DNA of 64,000 bases from a virus. The translations under genes and the position numbers were made by a program. The notes beneath the pieces are model-generated. The model ran no database searches. It saw nothing but the letters and a program-made list of their open reading frames with translations, and had not been told where the DNA came from. The DNA lies in IMG/VR virus record IMGVR_UViG_3300045825_000261, positions 21,175 to 85,174 of that record, one strand, 5' to 3'. Position 1 is the first letter of the stretch. Each line of letters begins with the position of its first letter. This document shows, one piece after another, positions 49,201 through 57,948 of this stretch.

Positions 49201-51937
49201 CCGCAAGGCTGCGCAATATCTGAGGAAGAGTTACCGCAATGCCAAAGAATCCACGCAGCGTAAGAGTAACTGCCGTAATCGCCCCCGCCATCATTGTCGC
49301 TTGGGCGGCTACCGGATGTCCTTCAAACATCGACCCAAGCGCGTCGCCAACCTTAGACACCACCTCAAAGAACTTTGTCAGAAGCGGAAGAATGCTTGCG
49401 CCAAGACTTGTTTTCAAGTTTGTCATTGATGCGTTGAACGAGTCTACGCTACCTGAGTAGCTCTTCATTACATCCTTGTCCATTCCATCGGCGGTCTTAC
49501 TGCTCAGAATCTTGCTTGCTTGAGCGTCTGCGCGAGCCATCTTGTCCGAGTCGCCCGCTGTCGTAAGCATACTTTGCGCGGTAACAGACCATCCGGTAAT
49601 CGTAGAGAATTTACGCATCGCGTTACGGCGAAGCTCTTCGTCACTCGTGTCGGCGGACTTACTTCCAAAGTATTTCTCGATGTTCTCAGGGCGAGACATG
49701 TACTTGTACGCCGCGTTCGCAACCTGCTTCATCGCCTCAACTGGGTCAGCATTTGACAATTGGGCAACCTTTAGACCGCCCATAGCGAGTGCCTTACGGC
49801 CCTCCTTGCCCGTCTTGCCGCCGGCGTTAGTTGGGTCAATCAAACCCGCGCCAGCGAATTCATCTTGCGCCTCAGCGGTCATACGACCGCCGTTCATCAT
49901 CTTCTGAAACATCTTCACCGCAGTGCCTACGGTAGAAACCCCAGACGCAGCACCTCCGCCGCCATGTCCTGAAACTTTCGCTTCGTCCATGAACGCAACC
50001 ATTTTGGCGATGCCCTTATCACTCATGGTATTCGCGCCAAGGTTGTCACGACGCAAGAAGGTTTCCAAGTCAGCAATGTCAATCTTGCGACCAGTGCCCA
50101 TTACAATCTTTTGAACCAAGTCGATTGTGTTTTTTGCCGCCGATGAGTCTTTTGTCTGACCGCGAGCTTCGATAACGCCCGAAATGTTTCGGATCATGTT
50201 CTCAAAGCCCTCTGGAGACTTATCGCCTGTCACGGTCTGAATGTTATGAGCCGCCTTTGCTGCTTGAGGCAGCAATTCATTGATCGTAGCTTGACTGACG
50301 TTAGGCATACCGCCCATCATCGCCAGACGACCCTTAACCATATCCAGTGCGCTTACGAACTTCAGAACCTTAGAATCGTCCCAGGCTTTCTGCGTGACGT
50401 AATCAATCTGATCTTTTGGCAGATTGAGCCCCTTCAGAACCAATTCCTCACGCTGGAACTTGTCGGCCGAATCAACAGACGCGCCCATTCCGTGAGTGAT
50501 CTTTGACGCAGCCCACAACTGAGCCATGCCCTTGAGCATATCTGAGGTTTGCTTGATCTGAGCGCGTTCCGATTCCGCTGCCGCACGAGCGATTGCTGCT
50601 TGTTCTTTTGCCTGCTCTGCTTTTGCGCGAGTCTCCTGACGGTACAGCATCACCTTTTCATTATGAAGCTGCTGTGCTTTTAGCTTATCTTCGCGATATG
50701 CCGCCGTAGCCGCTGTCGCGGTCGCCCTCTCGTCTGCACGCCTCTGCTTCTCTGCCGCCGCGTTTGCTACTGCCGTTTGTTTTGCTATCTCACGCTTTGC
50801 CAATGACTCAGCGCGGGCCTCATCTATGCGGGCCTTCGCCTCTTCTCTTTCCTGTGCCGACGTTTCTCGATTCATTTGAGCGAAATACTCTTTCGCCTCT
50901 TTTAGAATTATCTCTTGCTCTTTTGCGGCCTTTCGCGCCGATCTGACCTTTTCCGCATCAGCTTCGCGACTCGCCCTTAACTCTTCACGCTTTTGGCGAA
51001 CAGCCTCTTCTGAGCGCTTCTTTTCCTGCTCCGCGAGCGCTTTGTCTAGCGCGGCGTCTTCTGCTTCAGCCCGACGCTCTCTCATCATCGCTTCGTTTGC
51101 GACATTGCTTCTCTCTGCGGTTATGCGCATTTCCTCCTTCGCTAGTTCGATGCTCTTTGAAATTTCTGAATTCTTCCACTTTATTTCACGAACTAGCGAC
51201 TCTATATGCGTCGCCTGCGCTTTTACCGCCTCTGCCTCTGCTGCGTATGCTGCTGCCTCTGCACGCGCCGGTGCTCCCTTTGCCGCGTTTTTCCCAAAGA
51301 ACCTGTTAGCGTCCTGTGATGCGAAGTTGCTTGATGTTGCCAGCTTCGACTCAACGGCGACAAGTTCTTTAACTAAAGCCCTTCGCTCCGCTATAATTTT
51401 TGAGTTTGTTTTTCGCTCCGCCTCTAGCGTGACTAGGCGATCTTTGACAGAAGACTCCGAACCTCTCTTCGCAGAATTCGACGCGGCGTCTGTAGAGTGA
51501 GCCAATTCCAGGTATCCTCTGGACGCCTTTTTTATCTCAGAGTCGAGCGCCGACATTGCGTTGCGATACGTGTCGGACTCTTTCGCCGCGCCTGACAGGC
51601 TTTGCTTTAGCGGGCTAAGACTTGAATTAAGTTCGTCAGAGGCTTTTTTTACACCTCTAGTGCCGGCAGACACCTCGTCAAACTTTTCTGCGGCAGACGT
51701 AAGCTTCTCCGCGAAACTATTGATGGTTTGTTCAAGCGACTTGAACTGCTGCGCTGCTCCGGTAACGCTTTTACCGAAGCCTTCAATGTTCTTCTCAAAG
51801 TTATTCGCTACCTTTGAGGCGTTCTGCAAATCTTTGCCAAGATCAGAAAGCCCGACGACCGCCTTCTCCAGCGCCGGTGAAAATTTACTCACATCTAGCG
51901 TGAGCGTGGTGCTGATATTTCCTGAGGTGGTCGTCAT
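46256..51937 (-). CDS. Tape measure protein
   Basis: 1893 residues. Long coiled-coil and charged helical stretches (EEAKARIDEARAESLAKRE and similar), a hydrophobic middle segment (AQATMMAGAITAVTLTLRGF; GGPIGLITTALGIGLLAW), a glycine run (ASGGGGGGGGGLLGG) and a conserved C-terminal IPFANGGIMTN/GEAGPEAYVPLPDGR motif found in many tape measures. The length sets the tail length. It is the largest gene of the window. Operator site 19 touches its 3' end. Confidence 0.95.
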   Translation of the reverse strand: MTTTSGNISTTLTLDVSKFSPALEKAVVGLSDLGKDLQNASKVANNFEKNIEGFGKSVTGAAQQFKSLEQTINSFAEKLTSAAEKFDEVSAGTRGVKKASDELNSSLSPLKQSLSGAAKESDTYRNAMSALDSEIKKASRGYLELAHSTDAASNSAKRGSESSVKDRLVTLEAERKTNSKIIAERRALVKELVAVESKLATSSNFASQDANRFFGKNAAKGAPARAEAAAYAAEAEAVKAQATHIESLVREIKWKNSEISKSIELAKEEMRITAERSNVANEAMMRERRAEAEDAALDKALAEQEKKRSEEAVRQKREELRASREADAEKVRSARKAAKEQEIILKEAKEYFAQMNRETSAQEREEAKARIDEARAESLAKREIAKQTAVANAAAEKQRRADERATATAATAAYREDKLKAQQLHNEKVMLYRQETRAKAEQAKEQAAIARAAAESERAQIKQTSDMLKGMAQLWAASKITHGMGASVDSADKFQREELVLKGLNLPKDQIDYVTQKAWDDSKVLKFVSALDMVKGRLAMMGGMPNVSQATINELLPQAAKAAHNIQTVTGDKSPEGFENMIRNISGVIEARGQTKDSSAAKNTIDLVQKIVMGTGRKIDIADLETFLRRDNLGANTMSDKGIAKMVAFMDEAKVSGHGGGGAASGVSTVGTAVKMFQKMMNGGRMTAEAQDEFAGAGLIDPTNAGGKTGKEGRKALAMGGLKVAQLSNADPVEAMKQVANAAYKYMSRPENIEKYFGSKSADTSDEELRRNAMRKFSTITGWSVTAQSMLTTAGDSDKMARADAQASKILSSKTADGMDKDVMKSYSGSVDSFNASMTNLKTSLGASILPLLTKFFEVVSKVGDALGSMFEGHPVAAQATMMAGAITAVTLTLRGFFGIAVTLPQILRSLAVANTAVATSATTAAVGETAMTRTSLSAAMGLRAQASAATIAAGGTATVAATTTAAAVAQGGMTVATGVLSRAMMLLGGPIGLITTALGIGLLAWSNWGNAAEEAAQKAEDAVGRAERAAAGMSTVKDKTETEKRIAEAKELREKGSKEVERAGKGVLEGGLLNFKVEGQKKIDEADRILKTETATLALQERSLEMQERKNALMQKNNEELAKENKRIDEVSKKESVQFKIDQTAHQEKLKNKKGYKESSEGKKEEKRLTEFKTTKDKIDAAKEKIKHSEVDTSGGFKIADDLKKKPREFEDGLIKFASIATGKNEVSQLKLQSLATGADTYEKRAEANFKAQLLAGNMDDGGDPRNRRLRKGHYEKKGGKEVWKNDREYDKNNPLGEEDVDLNSQKRIKIGGKWTTEGAVAQKAMAAYAQQQQAVDIAKGLKSAGELSAASKVSAAESSTFLASGGKDHRDAALVALERDLARREKDAPGLDKNADYLREKGEALSNQTLASAQLRLGKMLTDQKKPEEWDGSSVLSKESKAVKKFEEDTKEAVDLTKKHIEELKRLGADTTMLKDNLKKYEENAEKQKAQMQKTALDHQVVTWKNSMDEINGLKAKWGSAMMTDLERMVQGRNANGTRMTGRQMGTMARGTLAGMATDTSNMLLHRATGDLVGGAANMIGGGVSKIFGLDQTSGLGALLSGNKGPSKPDGTAQNPLVTVQGVSPAATIANAATAPAGMLAQALDKAKTTVGGFLSSIFGAKTATDGMAKSAVDVAVKGASEVAGMTTRMSAEQAATLSLTNLAAAATSAAASIAASGGGGGGGGGGLLGGLMGGGTGAASAGAASAGGSIMGPMGIDGLISTIPFANGGIMTNFGQVELKKYATGGIANSPQLAMFGEAGPEAYVPLPDGRSIPVTMKGAASATSSSKQGGQAINISIIVNQAAGGDATATSSQPAGNTATKMNNLAANISALVRQEMVSQLRPGGLLYK

Positions 51938-51956
51938 GCTCTTTCCTTAGTTGTTG

Positions 51957-52603
51957 CTACACTGTCATTGCCTTTAGCTCTGCGATACCAGCACTATCCT
52001 TTTCCGCCATCGCCTCACGCAGAGGGTCGTCCATCAATGTCACCACCGTTCCGACCTCAAGAACCAATTTCTCATGGTGACCCACCGCCATTTCCCCACT
52101 CTGGCTACACATCGTCACTTCCAAAGCTCTCATGTCATGCTGTGCGTTTATTCTGTCAATTTGAGCATTCATGAACCAGAACATCTTAATTGGCAACGCA
52201 AGCATCTCTTCGTAACTGAGTCCGTAAAAACGCATATTTCGACAAAACAGAAACCCAAAATCGAGCTCCTGTATGTCAGGGGTCTTTAGTTTCCCGCTTC
52301 GTCCTTTGTGGTCTCAATACCATCAACATCGTCGCCGCGCACGAACGCTACAATTGCTTGCAGTGTTTCCAGCGACAGTCCGCCAAGGCCAGCGCGAGTC
52401 GCGGTAGGAATGCTGCGTAAAATCATTTCTGTCGTAGCTTCAACCTGAACGGCAAGCGAGGTCTCGTTAGCGATGCGCTCCGCTGCGCGTGTTGTTTCGA
52501 TAAAGTTATCTACCGTCATTTCCTGAACAACATGCTCAACGCCAGCCAATATCAGCTTGCGCACTTCTTTTTTGCCAACCTTGTCTAAGTTTAATACTTT
52601 CAT
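51957..52603 (-). CDS. Tail assembly chaperone, frameshifted long form (GT-like)
   Basis: Made by -1 slippage at GGGAAAC (52289-52295) near the end of the short form. Past the slip the frame reads KLKTPDIQELDFGFLFCRN and enters MRFYGLSYEEMLALPIKMFW, the usual T-part pattern. Read alone, the second part is an open frame from 51957 to 52235 without a good ribosome site, which supports expression by frameshift only. The T part is thought to bind the tape measure protein, encoded next. Confidence 0.82.
52286..52603 (-). CDS. Tail assembly chaperone, short form (G-like)
   Basis: 105 residues, mostly helical (MKVLNLDKVGKKEVRKLILA and onwards), ending KDEAGN. It lies between major tail protein and tape measure, as gpG does. 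It coats the tape measure during tail assembly and is not kept in the virion in relatives. Confidence 0.82.
   Translation of the reverse strand: MKVLNLDKVGKKEVRKLILAGVEHVVQEMTVDNFIETTRAAERIANETSLAVQVEATTEMILRSIPTATRAGLGGLSLETLQAIVAFVRGDDVDGIETTKDEAGN
52289..52295 (-). other. Programmed -1 frameshift site GGGAAAC
   Basis: In frame G-GGA-AAC followed at once by TAA. It has the same X-XXY-YYZ form as the lambda G-T site. A short stem (CCTG/CAGG) starts several bases downstream. Confidence 0.82.
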
Positions 52604-52620
52604 TTGAAACTCCTGTAGTT

Positions 52621-52648
52621 AAAATATAAACCCCGCCGAGGCGGGGTC
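52621..52648 (-). terminator. Intrinsic terminator after major tail protein
   Basis: ACCCCGCC and GGCGGGGT pair around GA; TTTATATTTT follows on the minus strand. It would limit transcription into the chaperone and tape measure relative to the major tail protein. Confidence 0.85.
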
Positions 52649-52663
52649 TAATGTTGCAAAACA

Positions 52664-52681
52664 TAAATCACCGCTGACTTA
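52664..52681. promoter_or_regulatory. Operator palindrome, site 20
   Basis: TAAATCA-CCGC-TGACTTA, between the major tail protein stop and its terminator; minus strand has TTATGT after the palindrome as a weak -10. Confidence 0.6.
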
Positions 52682-52686
52682 GTATA

Positions 52687-53532
52687 TTACAAAGCGCCGA
52701 TATTGCCAATAGCAAACAGACGACTTGTCGTTGGGTCTGGGAAACCTGCAAACTCAACGTTGAATACGCGCTCATCTTCCAGTTTGTATGCGTATGTAAG
52801 TGCGCCAGATGTTGCTGCCAAGAACACTATAAAGTCTTCGCTGAAGTCGGTGGCTGCGTTTGCGATCGGATGCAGAACCAGACGTTGAGCGATGTTCAGC
52901 AAACTTACACCAATGGCGGTAGGAACAATCACATTACTCACAACCGCATCAGTACCGCCTGCCAGTGTTGCGCCCAAAGTGAACGTTGCACCTACGCCTG
53001 TCTTGGTTACGGCAATCAAATTGCCGGCAACGCCAGTGTTGTCGGATGTCAATGTGAAGGTTGTAGCGGTTGCCGTTGCTGTTATCGCCAGCCCTGCGTA
53101 GTTTGAAACCTCTGTCGCCAAGTTTGCCAACGACGCTGCAAGCGTCAAGCCAATAGCGATGTCGAGCGGTGTTACTGCCACGACTTTCCATGTAAACACC
53201 ACCCCACCAATTATCAGCGTGTCATTTGCCGCAAACTGACCAGTGATCGCGCCGGACGTGATGGATGCCTTCACGGCGTCGGTTGTTAAAACTGCACCTG
53301 GCATAACTTGAACCAAGTTTTCCAAAGTTGTTTCAGCCATAGGCACTTTTACATGCACTTCGCGACCCATGATGTATTCGTTGATTGGGGTCTTGCCGAA
53401 CTGATCGACATTTACCTTATGTGTGTCTGTTTTTACGGAAACCTCAACGCCGCCCTTGGTGTAGCCAAGATCGTAACCGCCGAAGGATACCTTACAAACG
53501 CCAAGCTTGACGTTCTTAGTATTTGAAGCCAT
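52687..53532 (-). CDS. Major tail tube protein
   Basis: 281 residues from ATG 53532 (AGGAG 7 bases upstream). The tube domain includes GGYDLGYTKGGVEVSVKTDT and INEYIMGREVHVKVPMAETT. A beta-rich insert (NDTLIIGGVVFTWK to about TLTSDNTGVAGNLIAV) sits in the middle and resembles a module in the virion-like protein at 17994-18704. Position before the chaperone and flanking by operator and terminator fit a highly expressed tail tube gene. Confidence 0.85.
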   Translation of the reverse strand: MASNTKNVKLGVCKVSFGGYDLGYTKGGVEVSVKTDTHKVNVDQFGKTPINEYIMGREVHVKVPMAETTLENLVQVMPGAVLTTDAVKASITSGAITGQFAANDTLIIGGVVFTWKVVAVTPLDIAIGLTLAASLANLATEVSNYAGLAITATATATTFTLTSDNTGVAGNLIAVTKTGVGATFTLGATLAGGTDAVVSNVIVPTAIGVSLLNIAQRLVLHPIANAATDFSEDFIVFLAATSGALTYAYKLEDERVFNVEFAGFPDPTTSRLFAIGNIGAL

Positions 53533-53559
53533 TGTAATACTCCTTTGCAAAGGGTTATA

Positions 53560-53577
53560 TAAGTCATTACTTACTTA
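53560..53577. promoter_or_regulatory. Operator on major tail promoter, site 21
   Basis: TAAGTCA-TTAC-TTACTTA; minus strand TAAGTAA-GTAA-TGAC then TTATAT as -10. Confidence 0.68.
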
Positions 53578-53598
53578 TCAAGCGTACCACAAAATAGG

Positions 53599-54129
53599 CT
53601 ATCTGTCCAGAGCGCGTAGCGCTGCGGCAATAATCTTGCCAAGTCTTGCCGGCATTGTTTCTTCAACCTTTTGTCTTGCTCGATCTATGAATCTGCCACC
53701 TGCCTCTACGCCGTAATCGTTGCCTCTACTGACCGACTCTTTAGATGGCATAAAACTCTTTCCTCCAGACATCGGCGCACCTTGCGTACTTCCCCAACCC
53801 ATATACTCATGAACCTGTCTCGAATAGTCGCCGACGGTTGTGTCTGATGTTTTCTTGTCCTTTGACACCGGATGACTGTCGTTTACATAAATTTCGTAAC
53901 TGAGGCGCATCGCTACGGGTCCTATTCTTGCAAACTGACCCTTTTCATTTCTCGCCTTTAGTAAAATCGCATCCTGAAGATCACCATACTCATACGGAGC
54001 CATGTGTTTTGCGGTCTCCTGAGTCTCAAGCGCTATCTCAAGAAACTCTTGATTGCAACGGTCAGGAAGTTGCGCCGCCCTCACAAGTCTCGCAACCGCC
54101 CCTTCTAGCCCCTCGTGCTCGAATGTCAT
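53599..54129 (-). CDS. Head-tail joining protein (HK97 gp10-like)
   Basis: 176 residues with LEIALETQETAKHMAPYEYG and a C-terminal helix (FIDRARQKVEETMPARLGKI), the layout of HK97-gp10-type neck/tail completion proteins. It lies between the tail terminator-like and major tail genes. Confidence 0.72.
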   Translation of the reverse strand: MTFEHEGLEGAVARLVRAAQLPDRCNQEFLEIALETQETAKHMAPYEYGDLQDAILLKARNEKGQFARIGPVAMRLSYEIYVNDSHPVSKDKKTSDTTVGDYSRQVHEYMGWGSTQGAPMSGGKSFMPSKESVSRGNDYGVEAGGRFIDRARQKVEETMPARLGKIIAAALRALDR

Positions 54130-54506
54130 TAGATTACGAACGCCACGTCGAAATCAACAGCAAATTCGAGTAGGTTGCCTTTCGATATGGGGAACACAAC
54201 TGGCAGCGTTCTTGGGCGAATGTACTTAAAGAGCATTTCACCTATTTGTGTTTCGTGCAGCGTTAATACGTCAACCGCCGTCTTCGCTCTACTCTCGCCG
54301 TCTTGGTAACTGTTGGCGCGAACGACAAGTTGAAAGCTGGTTTTGTAGAATCCGGGCAACTCGTGATCAATTTTCGTTCCGGCCAGTGGGCTGCGAAGCA
54401 TAATGCCACTCACACAGTCGATTGGTATTTGGTTGACGAAAATCGTTTTCGCTCGCGTCCCTAGCCCCGCCGTTTCAATGTAGTCCGCAACTGGTAGAAG
54501 GTTCAT
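54129..54506 (-). CDS. Tail terminator-like protein
   Basis: 125 residues from ATG 54506, which overlaps the previous stop as TAATG. SPLAGTKIDHELPGFYKTSF and a C-terminal FAVDFDVAFVI strand are like small alpha/beta tail completion proteins. Assigned mainly by gene order. Confidence 0.6.
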   Translation of the reverse strand: MNLLPVADYIETAGLGTRAKTIFVNQIPIDCVSGIMLRSPLAGTKIDHELPGFYKTSFQLVVRANSYQDGESRAKTAVDVLTLHETQIGEMLFKYIRPRTLPVVFPISKGNLLEFAVDFDVAFVI

Positions 54507-54862
54507 TATGCGCCCGTCCAGTATGTGCATTTAACTTCGTAATGATCTATGTCGCCAAGCAAATCAACTCGCGGGTGCATCGACATGATGCGGAACTGAT
54601 GCCCCATCAGCTCAACGTTGTCGTCAATGTTAGCCACGGTATTCTTCGCCAAGAGCAGAACTGCATCAGCCTCCATTTCACGAGCATTGCCTCGCGTTGC
54701 CGAAGTATCTGCGCGAACGGCAGACTTCTCATTTGACATCACCATCTTCACGACCGCGCAGCGCTCTGTGTGCTTTAGTCCAGGCGTAGGCATACCGTAA
54801 ATGTCTGTAGTTCCCGACGCTGCGTGTATAACGCAGTTTTTATTAGCTCTGAACATACCCAT
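54506..54862 (-). CDS. Head completion/stopper-like protein
   Basis: About 118 residues. Beta-rich with CAVVKMVMSNEKSAVRADTS and LMGHQFRIMSMHPRVDLLGD, a barrel-like pattern of head-closure proteins. Starts inside the end of the previous gene with AAGGA just upstream. Assigned by order between connector and tail terminator. Confidence 0.55.
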   Translation of the reverse strand: MGMFRANKNCVIHAASGTTDIYGMPTPGLKHTERCAVVKMVMSNEKSAVRADTSATRGNAREMEADAVLLLAKNTVANIDDNVELMGHQFRIMSMHPRVDLLGDIDHYEVKCTYWTGA

Positions 54863-55511
54863 CAATCCTTGCTGTTGAATTTACATGAAACGCACTTGCT
54901 CTCACCTCATCAAATGTCGGGTATCCATCAATTCGACCTCTCGTGGAAAATACAACGTCGTCTTCATTATCTCTTTTCGTCTCTCTCCAGCGATGCGCAA
55001 GCGTGTATCCTGAATCTGCAAGATTGACAACGCGCTGATCAAGCCATGCCTGATACGCAAAATCTCGCACCGTCGTTAGCACCAGACTTTCAGCATCCCA
55101 TCTTCTGTTTGACGTGTCGTACAGCTTAAACTCGATCTTCCCAAGCTTTTTCTGAAGCAGTAGCCCAACTGCCCCATGAGCGCCAATCATCGCTCTCTTA
55201 TGGTCCGCTATGCCAACTCTCGCCATTTTCTCCATCTGACTTACGTTTTCTGTCGTCGCCCTCTCCAATTGCGCAATCATCCCGTCCGCCGAAGTTGTGA
55301 GTCCGTTTACCGCGACGTACTCCCACAAATTTGATCTAGCAGACTCAAGGAATGTGTTCGCCATTTCTCTAGACCTGATTAATATGCTTTTTACAGATGC
55401 CGGCGACACCGCAACCCCAGTTACGGTGCTTTCGTGATAAATGCCCGCAAGCGCAGCCAGAAACATTTTGTAACTCGCAAACACTCGTAAAGCAAGTTCG
55501 TCGTATGGCAT
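54843..55511 (-). CDS. Probable neck or minor head protein
   Basis: 222 residues, helical N-terminus (LALRVFASYKMFLAALAGIY) and a polar C-terminus (STRGRIDGYPTFDEVRASAF). No family recognised. Its place between the connector and stopper-like genes suggests a head-neck role. Confidence 0.5.
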   Translation of the reverse strand: MPYDELALRVFASYKMFLAALAGIYHESTVTGVAVSPASVKSILIRSREMANTFLESARSNLWEYVAVNGLTTSADGMIAQLERATTENVSQMEKMARVGIADHKRAMIGAHGAVGLLLQKKLGKIEFKLYDTSNRRWDAESLVLTTVRDFAYQAWLDQRVVNLADSGYTLAHRWRETKRDNEDDVVFSTRGRIDGYPTFDEVRASAFHVNSTARIDGYVQS

Positions 55512-55514
55512 TAT

Positions 55515-56408
55515 TTAACCTCTACCAATGCGCTTAGAAAACGTCACAAAAGCACTCAGGTAACGCAGCGCTCTCTTCGAGACTGGAAGATCAAGAGGCT
55601 TACCCGTCCTGAACATTTGCTTAACTTCGCCGATGGATTCGAGTAATAGCCCTTCACGGCGACGAAGCTCTACCGGATCACCGCCTAATATTGAGTCTGC
55701 TTCCGCAACCTGCGCCAAACGCAGCGCCGTCTTGAAGCGCTCAGGCAGACGGCCGTATTGTAGTGGTGTCAAAAGCCCCAAGTTTCCGTTGAACACGAAC
55801 ATATTGTTGGCGCCGGCCGATGCGTACTGAGTCTGGTACGCCCCTTCCGGAACATAGTTCATGTTGTCCTGGCCCCAATTGGTATTTGAGTTCAGAAGCC
55901 AGAAATTAAGCTGACAAATATGATTACGTGCCGTGATCATTGCTGCAATTTTGTCCTGATCACTTGCTGCATTCCAGCCTGTCAGGTTTGAAATGTCCAT
56001 CGCCGTCAGTTCTGCTTTCGTTAAAGGCTGAAACGAATTAATGCCTACTCGCAGTGGGTCTTGGTGCTCAAGGCCGTATGTGACATTTATAACAATCGTA
56101 TTTCCGGATGCGAGCGTACAACTAAGCTCCGCCACACGCGCCTCACGTGTGTTAAATGTGTCGATCTGTTTTGAGGTTATCGCGGAGTCTGCTGGCACTT
56201 CGGCGATTATGTTTTTTACCGCCGGAACAAGTATTGCCGCATAGGCGTCTCCAGGCGCATAAGTGTCGAGCGCTATAGATGCGACTTTCTCTACCCCGTC
56301 CTGATCAACCACCCGATAGGAGATTAAGTCAACGGTGAGCGCATTCCCGTTTCTGTCAACAAGAGGCACTGACAGGTTTACGTCTGTTCCCGCTAGGTAG
56401 AGTTCCAT
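55515..56408 (-). CDS. Head-tail connector-like protein
   Basis: 297 residues. N-terminal beta-sandwich (MELYLAGTDVNLSVPLVDRN) fused to a helical part (AASDQDKIAAMITARNHICQ; RLPERFKTALRLAQVAEADS) that is connector-like in character. The two-part form may combine an adaptor with a decoration domain. Assigned from order and helices. Confidence 0.5.
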   Translation of the reverse strand: MELYLAGTDVNLSVPLVDRNGNALTVDLISYRVVDQDGVEKVASIALDTYAPGDAYAAILVPAVKNIIAEVPADSAITSKQIDTFNTREARVAELSCTLASGNTIVINVTYGLEHQDPLRVGINSFQPLTKAELTAMDISNLTGWNAASDQDKIAAMITARNHICQLNFWLLNSNTNWGQDNMNYVPEGAYQTQYASAGANNMFVFNGNLGLLTPLQYGRLPERFKTALRLAQVAEADSILGGDPVELRRREGLLLESIGEVKQMFRTGKPLDLPVSKRALRYLSAFVTFSKRIGRG

Positions 56409-56410
56409 AA

Positions 56411-56839
56411 TTATTCAGCTCTTGCGGAGATTCCTGCCTTAACAATCAACTCGATCAGCCCGCCAATCGAGTTGCTTTTTAGCCCGAATGGTTCCGCAAT
56501 CGTGCGCAGACCAGCAATACCCTCCTCGTCTGCAATTGTGCCAAGTTGCTCTTCGGTGTATGTGGGAAGTTTTGTGGCATAGGCCTTTGCAACCTCTTCC
56601 TCTTCCTGCGCTTTCGCTTTTTGCTCGCTCTCAACCGGAGCTTGCATGTGTAAATTGTCCATATATACCTGCCCCACGTTAGCGGCGGTTCCATCTTCCC
56701 ACTCGCAATTCATTACCGCAGCCATGCGAGCCCCCACATTTGGCAGAACATCGGCAGTTGACAAGCCATCAACAAAGTCAGTAATACCCATTTGTCCTGT
56801 ATATTTTTCGTAATGCAGTGCTGTAAGTCGTAATTTCAT
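56411..56839 (-). CDS. Head protein with HeH/SAP-like C-terminus
   Basis: 142 residues. LHYEKYTGQMGITDFVDGLS leads, an E/K/A-rich linker follows, and TEEQLGTIADEEGIAGLRTI ends in a helix-extended-helix-like fold (GLKSNSIGGLIELIVK). Such small folds occur in phage head proteins downstream of the capsid gene. Function unknown. Confidence 0.5.
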   Translation of the reverse strand: MKLRLTALHYEKYTGQMGITDFVDGLSTADVLPNVGARMAAVMNCEWEDGTAANVGQVYMDNLHMQAPVESEQKAKAQEEEEVAKAYATKLPTYTEEQLGTIADEEGIAGLRTIAEPFGLKSNSIGGLIELIVKAGISARAE

Positions 56840-56856
56840 TTCATGCTCCCGAATGT

Positions 56857-56886
56857 GAAAGGGCGAGCCGTTAAACTCGCCCTTTC
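56857..56886 (-). terminator. Intrinsic terminator after the capsid gene
   Basis: GAAAGGGCGAG and CTCGCCCTTTC pair perfectly (11 bp) around an 8-base loop. Placed to cut most capsid transcripts before the neck genes. Confidence 0.8.
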
Positions 56887-56890
56887 ATTC

Positions 56891-56908
56891 TAAGTCAGTT
56901 GTGACTTA
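56891..56908. promoter_or_regulatory. Operator palindrome, site 22
   Basis: TAAGTCA-GTTG-TGACTTA, a perfect symmetrical copy directly next to the capsid gene terminator. Confidence 0.75.
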
Positions 56909-56919
56909 ATCACAAGGAC

Positions 56920-57849
56920 TTAGATGTTAGTGAGACCTTTAATTTGAGCGATCGAACGAGTCGATTTAAGAGCCATGCCGGTGTACCACTTCAGGCGGAT
57001 ACGTGTTGCATCTTTGTTTTGAACAGTGCCGATGTTTTCAACTACGATACCAGCGTTGTCACCGCCATATAAACCATGCAAGCCATCCAACTCGTTCAGA
57101 CGCAGAGCGTATATGGAGCAAGTGGCGGCGTTTGTTCCGGCAACTTCATTACCTGCCAAGAACTCATTCATGATGACTGGGATACCGTTATGGGTCAGCA
57201 TTGGGCGACCGAAGTTTTCCAATTGCTGCATAACTGCATCAGTGCCGTATGTTGCACGCAACAGTGAGCGGAATGCACGCATTGTACCCCGGCGCATAAC
57301 GATAGCATCCGCACCGTTTGGAACCATGTCGCACAGTTGATCCATCATGCTCAGCGTCAGAGCTCCGCCGTTTGCGCCTGCGGTGTCAACTTGTTGACCG
57401 CCAGCAGTTGCAGCGTAAGTCTGTGCGTTTGCAGCCAGCGTTGGCAGACCGTCAAAACCGTTACCGCCAGCAGCTACACCAGTTGCCAGTTGTTGATGGA
57501 ATTTCAAAGCCAAACCCTTTGCCTTTTTAGCAATTTGGATTGCCATTTGGTCATTGGTGTCGCTTTGAGTTGCTTGCAAGAACTTGTCCACATCAACGTC
57601 GCCAGCGAGAATTTTCAAAGTAGTGACAACTTCGTTAAATGTGGAAGCGCTTTCGTTAATTGGGTCATTCGGATTCAAAAAGTCCGCGCTCGCCAGTGTG
57701 TTTTCTTGGTTGTAGACGTAAGCCTTGCCGTTCACGCCAACGAAAGGCAGAACAGAAAACAAATCGTCACGATAGATGATTTCCTCGATAACGCCGGAAA
57801 CCAGTTGGTTGTTACTCAAGTGTGCAGCTTGTGCAGACAATAATGGCAT
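56920..57849 (-). CDS. Major capsid protein (HK97 fold)
   Basis: 309 residues. IIYRDDLFSVLPFVGVNGKA, TFNEVVTTLKILAGDVDVDK, MRRGTMRAFRSLLRATYGT and IPVIMNEFLAGNEV follow the HK97-type major capsid pattern (N-arm, E-loop, P-domain helix, A-domain). The scaffold gene precedes it. Two operators lie in front and a terminator behind, giving the capsid its own transcription unit. Confidence 0.88.
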   Translation of the reverse strand: MPLLSAQAAHLSNNQLVSGVIEEIIYRDDLFSVLPFVGVNGKAYVYNQENTLASADFLNPNDPINESASTFNEVVTTLKILAGDVDVDKFLQATQSDTNDQMAIQIAKKAKGLALKFHQQLATGVAAGGNGFDGLPTLAANAQTYAATAGGQQVDTAGANGGALTLSMMDQLCDMVPNGADAIVMRRGTMRAFRSLLRATYGTDAVMQQLENFGRPMLTHNGIPVIMNEFLAGNEVAGTNAATCSIYALRLNELDGLHGLYGGDNAGIVVENIGTVQNKDATRIRLKWYTGMALKSTRSIAQIKGLTNI

Positions 57850-57901
57850 TTCAGTTCCTTTAAGAGAAGTTAAACCGCTTTGTTCGGCTGTCTAAGTCTC
57901 T

Positions 57902-57919
57902 CTAGTCACCGATGACTTG
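57902..57919. promoter_or_regulatory. Operator palindrome, site 23
   Basis: CTAGTCA-CCGA-TGACTTG, 47 bases from site 24; the two together form a tandem pair upstream of the capsid gene. Confidence 0.65.
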
Positions 57920-57948
57920 CGCATCCTACCACAAGTGGCAGAAATTAT

